Assembly (NCBI GenBank): GCA_910579595.1
Contig: CAJTVM010000110.1
Location: forward strand, 1 to 8,374
DNA from: an uncultured Oscillospiraceae bacterium
GTDB taxonomy: Bacteria; Bacillota; Clostridia; Oscillospirales; Oscillospiraceae
Reading direction: 5' to 3'
DNA length: 8,374 nucleotides
Position numbers and translations under genes: made by a program. Position 1 is the stretch's first letter, and each line of letters opens with the position of its first letter. Positions 1-5,915 of this stretch are shown here, piece by piece. The notes below the pieces were generated by a model, which made no database searches, had not been told where the DNA came from, and saw only the letters and a program-made list of their open reading frames with translations.

Positions 1-142
1 ATACAACTGCTGCAAGGAAGATAACAATCAGCGGCCAGAGGGTATGTCCGGTAAACGTGCTTTCAAGCATCAATCGGTACCCCCATACTGCAGGAAACGG
101 TTTTATGTCCACACTACATATCCAATTCATGGCGGTAGACAT
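1..142 (-). CDS. Partial ORF, possible membrane protein (N-terminal part, or remnant of an ABC-2-like permease)
   Basis: This frame stays open from an ATG at 142 to the window edge, giving 47 visible residues beginning MSTAMNWICS. A GAGGG ribosome binding site lies about 8 bases upstream of that ATG. The frame also stays open further upstream, to an ATG at 211 inside the 3' end of the kinase gene, but that start has no good binding site. The visible end is hydrophobic (LWPLIVIFLAAVV, residues 35-47) and looks like the start of a transmembrane helix. The pattern of a short outer segment with GYR and TGHTLWP before a helix loosely recalls the last helix of ABC-2 type permeases, but I cannot name the family with confidence. 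If that likeness is real, the gene would be a 5'-truncated remnant. Part of the same DNA also resembles the 3' end of the GH13 gene in another frame (see findings), so this could be a spurious frame. Confidence 0.35.
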   Translation of the reverse strand, partial: MSTAMNWICSVDIKPFPAVWGYRLMLESTFTGHTLWPLIVIFLAAVV

Positions 143-188
143 ATAAACTGCCCTCAATTCAGTGACCAAGGTTGAGGTTATAGGGCAT

Positions 189-728
189 TCAGGTTGATGT
201 TTCCTTTGCATACTGCAAAAACTCAGGTGTCCTGGACCAGTATTTTATGCCCCAGTGTTCAAAATCCCATTGCTCCATGTAATCGTTGCACTCATAATCA
301 ATGTAGTACAACCGGCCATCCTGAAGCACAAAGTTGGTTGGAAAGTAATCTATGTTTGTATTGGCTGGGTAAAGAATGGCACACATGGCCCGTACTTGAT
401 CCAGACAGGTTTCTGGTAAGGCATCCTGCAGAAGCAGAGAATAGACCGTCTCACCGTCAATGAATTCCTTCAAAATGCGCTCCTGCGCTCTATCGCAGGC
501 AATCAGCTCCGGCAGAGGAATGCCGATTGCCTGCAATCGGGCATAGTCCCGTATTTCTGAGTCCAATTTGTCTCCAAACTGGTAGTAATCGCAGGGTTCA
601 TGGTGAATCTGCTTCAATACATACTGACGCTCCCCATTGGTCACCAGATAGGAGTAGCCGCCCTTTCCTTTGCCAAGCAGTTTATGTACGGTATATTCCA
701 CACCATTAACTGTCATCGTCGTGTCCAT
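189..728 (-). CDS. Small RIO/Bud32-like protein kinase (BUD32-family-like)
   Basis: This 179-residue protein has the skeleton of a minimal protein-kinase fold. It shows a glycine loop LGKGKGGYSYLV (18-29, matching GxGxxG), an ATP-anchoring Lys39 in YVLKQ, a helix-C Glu58, a hinge-like KEFIDG (87-92), a catalytic-loop Asp127 and Asn132 in NIDYFPTN, and a metal-binding Asp144 in IDYE. The Asp-to-Asn spacing of five matches Bud32, RIO and aminoglycoside-kinase relatives. It is short and has almost no C-lobe after the metal-binding Asp, as in Bud32-type kinases. The His or Gly usually found just before the catalytic Asp (HGD) is replaced by NID. Likely a cytoplasmic ATP-dependent phosphotransferase or ATPase of unknown substrate. 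The start at 728 is well supported by AAAGGAG 8 bases upstream; Met5 is the alternative. It lies 141 bases beyond the maltodextrin operon on the same strand and is AT-richer, so it is probably a separate unit. Confidence 0.8.
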   Translation of the reverse strand: MDTTMTVNGVEYTVHKLLGKGKGGYSYLVTNGERQYVLKQIHHEPCDYYQFGDKLDSEIRDYARLQAIGIPLPELIACDRAQERILKEFIDGETVYSLLLQDALPETCLDQVRAMCAILYPANTNIDYFPTNFVLQDGRLYYIDYECNDYMEQWDFEHWGIKYWSRTPEFLQYAKETST

Positions 729-869
729 GGCATTTCTCCTTTTGAGCAGCCCCCCTCCAAGGCTTGGATCCAGCAGATGTGCCGTCTCAAATTTACCCTT
801 GTAGAATATACCCCAATTATTAAAAACGCAGGGCCATTACTGTAATGTGATGCTGGGAAAAGCGATTAT
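729..869 (-). promoter_or_regulatory. Intergenic region upstream of the kinase gene; weak promoter candidate
   Basis: This AT-rich 141-base gap lies between the end of the GH13 gene and the kinase start. On the minus strand a TATATT box (805-810) and an AATAAT box within 815-821 could serve as -10 elements. I find no convincing -35 at the right distance for either. A small perfect palindrome, ATTAC-T-GTAAT, lies at 836-846. No terminator with a T-run follows the GH13 gene, so the kinase could be reached by read-through as well as by its own promoter. Confidence 0.25.
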
Positions 870-2588
870 TTATTTCCAGACCACATATCCAAACGGCCCA
901 ACTCTGCCGCGTTCATATGCGTGGCAGAGAATGGGGGAATGACTCGGTGCGATGGATGGCGGCAGTTGGACAGGGGCGGGGCCTGCATTCAGCGCCACAA
1001 TTACCGCAATATCTCCAAATTTACGGCAGTAGATATAGAAACTGCCCTCCATCCAAAGGGAACGGAACGCACCCGAAACCAGCGCTTCATTCTCCTGCCG
1101 CAGAGAGGTGAGGCTGCGGAAAAACTCCTGCTGGGCGCAAGGCGGATCGCCCCAAGGCATTGCGCTGCGGTAATCTGTTTCCGTGATACCGGCTAGCCCT
1201 AATTCATCCCCATAGAACACGCAGGGGGCGCCAGGTGAGGTGAACAGGAACACCTCCGCCAGCCGTAGCCGACGGACGTCCCCGCCGCACAGGGACAAAA
1301 ACCGGCTGACATCATGGCTGTCCAGCAGATTGAGCTGGCCCTGTACGATTCCGGCGGGGTAGCGGTGAAGCATCTGGGCAACCCGGGCGCTGAACTGGGC
1401 GGCGTCAATCGTTCCCAGGGCAAAGAAATCCCGGCAGTGTTTCCGGAAGTCGTAGTTCATAGCGGAGTCGAACATATCGCCCCGCAGCCAGCTCTCGGCA
1501 TTCTCCCAGATCTCGCCGATCATCACGATGTTTGGGTCGATGGCCCGGGCTGTGTGCTTGAACGTGCGCCAGAACTCCCGGTCCACCTCGTTGGCCACAT
1601 CCAGCCGCCAGCCATCCACATGGTATTCCCGGATCCAGTGGGCACAGACCTCCATGAAGTAGTTCCGCACCTCCGGATTGGAGGTGTTGAGCTTGGGCAT
1701 CTTGGGCTCGTAGGCGAAGCTGGCGTAGCCGGGTGCGGTCCCCTCGGGTGGACGGACCACCGGGAAGGTCAGGTCGTAGAACCAGTCCTTATAGCGGGAT
1801 GACTCCCCGTTGCGCACCACGTTGTCGAAAGCAAAGAAATACCAGCTGCAATGGTTAAATACCCCGTCAATCACCACCCGCAGCCCCAGGCTGTGGGCCT
1901 GCCCCACCAGCGCTCTGAAGTCATCGTCAGAGCCCAGACTGGGGGAGATGTGGAGGTAGTCCAGCGTGTCATAGTGGTGATATTCCCCGGCAGTAAAGAT
2001 AGGGTTGAGATAAATGCAGTTGAAGCCAAGCTCTGCTATGTAGTCCAAGTTCTCCGTAATCCCGCGGATGGTGCCGCCCAGCCGGGATTTTAAGGTAAGC
2101 CCGTTCTCCCACACTGTCTCGGCGGCGGCGCCCTGGATACTCCGCCGCCCGGCGGCGAAGCTGTCCGGGAAGATATTATAAACAACCGCGTGCTTCAGCC
2201 AGGCGGGCACCGTGGCGATCTCCTCCCGGCGGATAAACGGGTATTGGTAAAACTCGCTGCGCTCTGATGGGATTTGAGTAGAGAAAATGTCTGCGTACAG
2301 ATACAGAAGGTCGCTCCCGCCGGCAAGCTCGAAGTAATAGCACACCCGGGTGTAGGGACTGTCGAAGGTGGCCTCATAGTAGTCAAAATCCAGCTCGTGG
2401 GCGGTACGTTCCATCGCCAGAGGAGTAAAACGGATGGGATCGCCCGGCTGGACCCGGTCGCCATACCAGAGGATGCAGTGCTCCAGTTCCCCTGCGGCGC
2501 AGCGCAGGCGGATGGTGAGGGACCGCTCGCTGTTTGCGAAGGCGTACTGGGACAGCGGGATATGGGTCACCGCCTGATGTGTGATCAT
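870..2588 (-). CDS. GH13 neopullulanase / cyclomaltodextrinase-type alpha-glycosidase, cytoplasmic
   Basis: This 572-residue enzyme carries all the GH13 landmarks: region I DGVFNH (Asp241, Asn245, His246), region II GWRLDVANE with nucleophile Asp330, region III GEIWE with acid/base Glu359, and region IV LLDSHD with Asp426. The MPKLN motif (297-301) is the signature of the GH13_20 group (neopullulanase, cyclomaltodextrinase, maltogenic amylase). Residues 1 to about 125 form a CBM34-like N-terminal beta domain, followed by the TIM barrel and a short C-terminal beta domain from about 500. There is no signal peptide, so it should hydrolyse imported maltodextrins, cyclodextrins or pullulan fragments inside the cell. 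Last gene of the operon, 27 bases after the MalG gene. Start choice: AAAGGA (2596-2601) is 7 bases from the ATG at 2588 but only 1 base from the ATG at 2594, so 2588 is preferred; 2594 would add two residues. Exact substrate is inferred. Confidence 0.93.
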   Translation of the reverse strand: MITHQAVTHIPLSQYAFANSERSLTIRLRCAAGELEHCILWYGDRVQPGDPIRFTPLAMERTAHELDFDYYEATFDSPYTRVCYYFELAGGSDLLYLYADIFSTQIPSERSEFYQYPFIRREEIATVPAWLKHAVVYNIFPDSFAAGRRSIQGAAAETVWENGLTLKSRLGGTIRGITENLDYIAELGFNCIYLNPIFTAGEYHHYDTLDYLHISPSLGSDDDFRALVGQAHSLGLRVVIDGVFNHCSWYFFAFDNVVRNGESSRYKDWFYDLTFPVVRPPEGTAPGYASFAYEPKMPKLNTSNPEVRNYFMEVCAHWIREYHVDGWRLDVANEVDREFWRTFKHTARAIDPNIVMIGEIWENAESWLRGDMFDSAMNYDFRKHCRDFFALGTIDAAQFSARVAQMLHRYPAGIVQGQLNLLDSHDVSRFLSLCGGDVRRLRLAEVFLFTSPGAPCVFYGDELGLAGITETDYRSAMPWGDPPCAQQEFFRSLTSLRQENEALVSGAFRSLWMEGSFYIYCRKFGDIAVIVALNAGPAPVQLPPSIAPSHSPILCHAYERGRVGPFGYVVWK

Positions 2589-2615
2589 AAGCATTTCCTT
2601 TCCATAATAAAGCGG

Positions 2616-3458
2616 TCATTCCTTCACACCGCCGGCGGTGAGGCCGGATACCATGTATTTTTGGATCTTGAAGAAAATTAGCAGCAGGGGCAGGGAGGCT
2701 AGCATGGACGCAGCGGTAAACACCGACCAGTTCCGGCTGTAGTCATTAGACTGGAGTTGGTATAACCCGCCCGCCAGGGAGTAGGACTGGCTATCCAGCA
2801 GGAAGGTGGTGGCGAACAGATACTCGTTCCACACGGTAATCAGCACCATGACGCAGGTGACGATGATGGCGGGCCGGGCCAGGGGCAGGACGATGCGGAC
2901 GATCATCTGCAGATCGCTGGCGCCGTCGATCCTGGACGCCTCCTCGATTTCCCTGGGTATGGTGTCAAAGTAGCCCTTCATGTTCCAGATGGCGAACACG
3001 CACATGGACCCGGCGTAGATGATCACCAGCCCGCTGTGGGTGTTGAGGGTATTGGTCAGCCGCAGCACCCGGAACAGGGCGAACATGGACAGCACCTGGG
3101 GGAAGGCGTTGAGGACCAGCAGCACCCGCAGCATCCCGCGCCGGCCGGCAAACCGCCAGCGGGAGGCGGCGTAGGCGGCAGGCACCGCACACAGCATGGA
3201 CAGCGCGATGGTCCCGATGCTGAGGAACAGGGAGTTCTTCAGCCACAGCAGGAACGGCTTGTCAAACAGGATGGCCCGGTAGTTTTCCAGGGTGGGGTCT
3301 TTCGGCAGGAAGGAGAGGTCTCCGGACAGCGCCGCACCCTGGCCGCTGAAGGAGATGGACAGGGCGTACAGTACCGGCACCAGGGTCACCAGGCACAGCA
3401 GGATAAAGGCCGCGTTCAAGAGTGCCAGTCTGGCGGTATTCTTTCCTTTTCTCGTCAT
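2616..3458 (-). CDS. malG: MalG-type maltodextrin ABC transporter permease
   Basis: This 280-residue inner-membrane permease has six predicted helices, at about residues 11-34, 75-98, 108-131, 142-159, 190-213 and 249-265. The cytoplasmic EAA loop that docks the ATPase is clear at about 171-195 (EEASRIDGAS then IVLPLARP). The C-terminus SGLTAGGVKE closely matches the characteristic MalG tail. Length is normal for the family. It would pair with the MalF-type protein to form the translocation channel for malto-oligosaccharides. GGGAGGA lies 7 bases before the ATG at 3458 and sits inside the last codons of the upstream malF gene. Only 3 bases separate that stop codon from this start, which suggests translational coupling. 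Confidence 0.94.
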   Translation of the reverse strand: MTRKGKNTARLALLNAAFILLCLVTLVPVLYALSISFSGQGAALSGDLSFLPKDPTLENYRAILFDKPFLLWLKNSLFLSIGTIALSMLCAVPAAYAASRWRFAGRRGMLRVLLVLNAFPQVLSMFALFRVLRLTNTLNTHSGLVIIYAGSMCVFAIWNMKGYFDTIPREIEEASRIDGASDLQMIVRIVLPLARPAIIVTCVMVLITVWNEYLFATTFLLDSQSYSLAGGLYQLQSNDYSRNWSVFTAASMLASLPLLLIFFKIQKYMVSGLTAGGVKE

Positions 3459-3461
3459 GGC

Positions 3462-4346
3462 TCAATCCTCCCGAAGGCTGCGGTTGGTCAGGATGGAGAA
3501 CAGGATGATGACCACAAACAGCAGCATACTCACTGCGCTGGACAGCCCGTAGTTGTTGGATGCGAAGGCGTTTTGGTGTGCGTAGGTGATGACCGTATTC
3601 AGCGTGGCGCCGGTCATGTAGCCACGCTGCTGGGTGAGCAGGTAGATGATGTCAAACTGTTTGAAGGTGATGAAGGTGGTCATCACCGCCGCCGGAGCGA
3701 TGATGGGGCGGATAGCGGGGACGGTGATGGACCACGTCCGCACCCAGAACCCCGCGCCGTCCAGGGTGGCGCTCTCATAGAGGCTGCCATCCACGCTCTG
3801 GAGCGCCCCGTCGATGGTGGAGATCATAAACGGCAGGGCCATCCACAGGTTCAGCGCCATACACGACAGGAAGGCGATCCCGTTGCTGGCCAGGAAGTCC
3901 ACCTTGCCCAGGCCCAGCATGGCAAGGAACTTATTGAGGATGCCGAACTCGGTATTGAACATCCCCACCCGCCACAGCAGGATGGAGATATAGGCGGGCA
4001 CCGCCCAGGGTACCATGAGCAGGGTCTTATAGACCCGCTTCAGCCGCAGCCCGGGCGCGTTCAGCCCCAGGACGATGAAGAACCCCAGCCCGATCTGGAT
4101 GGCCATATTCAGCACGGTCCAGACCAGGGTGGTGCCCAGAGCGGCCAGGAACCCGGAATCGAACTTGAACAGTGCCCGGGCATAGTTGTCAAATCCGATG
4201 AACCCATAGTCCGTCCAGTGGTACAGGTTCATATTGGTCAGGGAGATGTAGCCGGTATAGGCGATGGGGAAGACGATGACGATGAAGATCAGCAGCAGAG
4301 CAGGGACACAGTAGAACCAGGGTTTCCATCTCAGTTTCTGTCTCAT
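3462..4346 (-). CDS. malF: MalF-type maltodextrin ABC transporter permease
   Basis: This 294-residue permease opens with a helix at about 12-35, then the GFDNYARAL segment (51-59) typical of MalF/UgpA permeases. Further helices lie at about 68-94, 105-127, 154-175, 210-237 and 269-288. The EAA loop is ESATLDGAG followed by VPAIRP (191-214). It lacks the large extracytoplasmic P2 insert of enterobacterial MalF, as is usual in Gram-positive versions. It would form the channel heterodimer with MalG. Start choice: the longest frame begins with GTG at 4355, but AGGTGG (4352-4357) overlaps those GTG codons and is placed 5 bases before the ATG at 4346, which is therefore the likely start. It follows the malE gene after 89 bases containing a strong hairpin. 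Confidence 0.93.
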   Translation of the reverse strand: MRQKLRWKPWFYCVPALLLIFIVIVFPIAYTGYISLTNMNLYHWTDYGFIGFDNYARALFKFDSGFLAALGTTLVWTVLNMAIQIGLGFFIVLGLNAPGLRLKRVYKTLLMVPWAVPAYISILLWRVGMFNTEFGILNKFLAMLGLGKVDFLASNGIAFLSCMALNLWMALPFMISTIDGALQSVDGSLYESATLDGAGFWVRTWSITVPAIRPIIAPAAVMTTFITFKQFDIIYLLTQQRGYMTGATLNTVITYAHQNAFASNNYGLSSAVSMLLFVVIILFSILTNRSLRED

Positions 4347-4351
4347 AAGCA

Positions 4352-4357
4352 CCACCT
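4352..4357 (-). promoter_or_regulatory. Ribosome binding site that sets the malF start
   Basis: AGGTGG on the minus strand stands 5 bases before the ATG at 4346. It overlaps two tandem GTG codons that a longest-frame rule would take as the start, and so argues against them. It lies just past the malE-malF hairpin, about 15 bases beyond the stem, so it should remain accessible when the stem forms. Confidence 0.65.
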
Positions 4358-4371
4358 ATGATAAATGGGCA

Positions 4372-4394
4372 GGGGCGGCGGAAACCGCCGCCCC
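4372..4394 (-). terminator. GC-only intercistronic hairpin between malE and malF
   Basis: A perfect 10-bp inverted repeat (arms GGGGCGGCGG and CCGCCGCCCC) has a three-base loop and lies in the 89-base gap between the binding-protein gene and malF. No T-run follows on the minus strand (CCCCTGCCCATTTATC), so it is not a canonical Rho-independent terminator. A likely role, inferred from its place, is to protect the 3' end of the malE message or partly attenuate transcription. That would yield more binding protein than permease, as the malE-malF intercistronic repeats do in Escherichia coli. Confidence 0.75.
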
Positions 4395-4435
4395 CCGGTT
4401 GTGATCCCAGCGCGGTGGTGCGCCGGGAAAGGAAT

Positions 4436-5701
4436 TTACTGCATATCCGCGATAGCCTGCTCCGCAGCTGCTTGGGCATCCACAGCCGCCTGAGCCGGGT
4501 CGGCGCCGTTCTTGTTGATCGCGGTGAGCATAGTCTCCACCGGGCCCCACATAGACCCCATCTCGGGAATGTTGGGCATGGGTTGGGCAGTGGATGCGGT
4601 CTTCTGAATGATGGTGATCATCTCCTTGGCGGCCACCTGCGGGTCGTCATAGGACTTGTTGTTGGCAGGGGCGCAGCCGGACTTGTTGGCCAGATCCACC
4701 CCCACCTCCGGGGAGGCCATGGCGGTGAGCACCTTGGCCAGGGCGTCCTTCTTTTCCGCCAGCGCCACCTTCAGCACGCCAGCACCCTGGATGCCGGAGA
4801 AGGGCGCCAGGCCGTTGCCGTTAGGCAGCTTGATGTCGGACAGGGAGGCGATGCCATAGTCGATGCCTGCAGCCTCAATGCCGGACACCAGCCAGGGCCC
4901 GCCGATAATGGCCGCAGCCTTGCCCTCATTGAACAGGGTGGTGACGGTATTATAATCGCCGTCCGCCTGGAGCGCACCGAACTTCTGGTTATAGGTAGCC
5001 GCCTCAATGGTCTTCGGATCGTTCAGGCCGGGCTTGGCGGTCTCGTCAATGATATACCCGCCAAAGCCGTTGATGAAGGGGGACACGTTGTAGGCGTTGG
5101 TGTGCTGGTTGACCACGGCATAGGTCCCGGCAGCGGTGTCGGTATGGGCCACCATGTAGTCGTACAGCGCCTCGGTGGTGTCGGGGATATCCCCCTCCCA
5201 CAGGGCCTTGTTATAAAGGAATACCAGCGTCTCAAAGTACACCGGGAGGAGATACTGCGTGCCGCCAATTTGCCCGGCCTCCACCGTCATGGACAGGTGA
5301 TCGGCAAGGATGCCGGTATCCACCACATCGGACAGGGGTGCCAGAATGTCCATGGCCACGAAGCTGCCAAGCACATCGTGGGCGTAGAAGTACATATCCG
5401 GGGCGTTGACAGCATCGCTGCCGTACAGCTTGAGCTGGTTGGGCATATCGGTCTTTTTCTCGAAGACCACCGTAATCTGGTCGGCCGCCAGCTGGGCGTT
5501 GACCTGGTCGGCGATGGTCTGCATGATCCCCTCGTCCCCGTCATGCCAGATGGTGATTGTGACAGGCGCGGTCGGAGGATTGTTGCTTTGCGAGGGATTG
5601 GAGGAGGGGGCGCCGGAATCCTGGGGATCGGACTGGGAGCACCCGGCTAGCACAGCAAAGCACAGTGCCAAGGCAAGCAAGAGAGCAGTAACCTTTTTCA
5701 T
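4436..5701 (-). CDS. malE: MalE-type maltodextrin-binding lipoprotein
   Basis: This 421-residue solute-binding protein begins with a lipoprotein signal (MKK, a hydrophobic stretch, then LAGC with lipid-modified Cys21) and a flexible Ser/Asn/Pro/Gln linker (22-46). The mature domain follows the MalE plan: IWHDGDEG (51-58), YFYAHD (104-109) like the WAHD segment of MalE, IGGPW (266-270) and MPNIPEM (375-381) like the MPNIPQM segment of MalE. These points make a malto-oligosaccharide ligand likely. It would be anchored on the outer face of the membrane and deliver sugar to MalF/MalG. First gene of the operon; AAAGGAG is about 7 bases before the ATG at 5701. The cre-like operator lies 18 bases upstream of the start, within the leader. 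The C-terminal 20 residues are rich in Ala and predicted helical, as in the family. Confidence 0.94.
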   Translation of the reverse strand: MKKVTALLLALALCFAVLAGCSQSDPQDSGAPSSNPSQSNNPPTAPVTITIWHDGDEGIMQTIADQVNAQLAADQITVVFEKKTDMPNQLKLYGSDAVNAPDMYFYAHDVLGSFVAMDILAPLSDVVDTGILADHLSMTVEAGQIGGTQYLLPVYFETLVFLYNKALWEGDIPDTTEALYDYMVAHTDTAAGTYAVVNQHTNAYNVSPFINGFGGYIIDETAKPGLNDPKTIEAATYNQKFGALQADGDYNTVTTLFNEGKAAAIIGGPWLVSGIEAAGIDYGIASLSDIKLPNGNGLAPFSGIQGAGVLKVALAEKKDALAKVLTAMASPEVGVDLANKSGCAPANNKSYDDPQVAAKEMITIIQKTASTAQPMPNIPEMGSMWGPVETMLTAINKNGADPAQAAVDAQAAAEQAIADMQ

Positions 5702-5719
5702 TGCAGATCTCCTTTCTAA

Positions 5720-5731
5720 TAAAACGCTTTC
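5720..5731 (-). promoter_or_regulatory. cre-like / LacI-family operator upstream of malE
   Basis: The minus-strand sequence GAAAGCGTTTTA has a central CpG and near-symmetrical flanks. It matches the core of cre-type operators recognised by LacI/CcpA-family proteins. It ends 18 bases before the malE start and directly precedes the ribosome binding site, well downstream of the best promoter. The same 12 bases occur in the opposite orientation upstream of the regulator gene, which suggests recognition by that regulator or by CcpA. Confidence 0.7.
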
Positions 5732-5783
5732 TCATTTCCTCCTGCCCATAGGGAGAAGGCAGTTTTCACAGATCAAACAATAT

Positions 5784-5803
5784 ACTTGCAATTTTCGGCA
5801 AGT
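5784..5803. promoter_or_regulatory. Inverted repeat overlapping the regulator promoter
   Basis: Arms ACTTGC and GCAAGT flank an 8-base spacer. The repeat overlaps the -35 box of the plus-strand promoter (5786-5791) and lies about 15-30 bases into the predicted malE leader. It could be a second, different operator or a weak leader hairpin. Its sequence is unlike the GAAAGCGTTTTA operators. Confidence 0.4.
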
Positions 5804-5814
5804 TCTTGTAAAAT
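5786..5814 (+). promoter_or_regulatory. Promoter of the LacI-family regulator gene
   Basis: TTGCAA (5786-5791), a 17-base spacer and TAAAAT (5809-5814) form a good sigma-A type promoter. Predicted start is near 5821, leaving a leader of about 95 bases that contains the operator at 5885-5896. A weaker overlapping candidate is TTGTAA (5806-5811) with CATTAT (5830-5835) at 18 bases. Confidence 0.65.
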
Positions 5815-5822
5815 CTAAGGTG

Positions 5823-5852
5823 AGTATAGCATTATATAAATCAAAGTGTCAA
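5823..5852 (-). promoter_or_regulatory. Promoter of the maltodextrin operon
   Basis: On the minus strand, a consensus TTGACA (5847-5852), an 18-base spacer and TATACT (5823-5828) preceded by TGC form a strong promoter with an extended -10. Predicted start is near 5816, giving a malE leader of about 115 bases that contains the operator at 5720-5731. It points straight at the regulator promoter, whose start is only a few bases away. Confidence 0.75.
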
Positions 5853-5884
5853 TGGAATACCCTTCGTCTATCTCAACAAATGCC

Positions 5885-5896
5885 GAAAGCGTTTTA
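5885..5896 (+). promoter_or_regulatory. cre-like / LacI-family operator upstream of the regulator
   Basis: GAAAGCGTTTTA on the plus strand is identical to the malE operator but inverted relative to it, with centres 165 bp apart. It ends 19 bases before the regulator ATG and just before the GGAGG ribosome binding site. This suggests autoregulation by a bound protein blocking elongation or by looping between the two sites. Confidence 0.7.
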
Positions 5897-5915
5897 CTAA
5901 GAACGGAGGCGTGCT

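Noticed and set aside
756..766. Inverted repeat CCAAG-G-CTTGG upstream of the kinase gene
   Set aside because: Five-base arms with a one-base loop are expected by chance in a window of this size, and the repeat is not tied to a promoter.
856..884. Possible terminator at the end of the GH13 gene
   Set aside because: A 7-bp stem (CTGGAAA with TTTCC-C-AG) needs a bulge, overlaps the stop codon and has no T-run on the minus strand.
1314..1802. A 162-codon open frame on the plus strand
   Set aside because: It is a shadow of the GH13 catalytic-barrel coding region and has no recognisable motif.
3036..4361. A 441-codon open frame on the plus strand
   Set aside because: It lies antisense to malG and malF, and its translation is a low-complexity Gly/Gln/His/Asp-rich string with no recognisable domain. 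It results from the GC-rich third positions of the real genes.
4358..5650. A 430-codon open frame on the plus strand
   Set aside because: It is antisense to the MalE-type gene, with Gly/Val/Leu/His-rich composition and no domain. The minus strand encodes a clear lipoprotein with signal and ribosome binding site.
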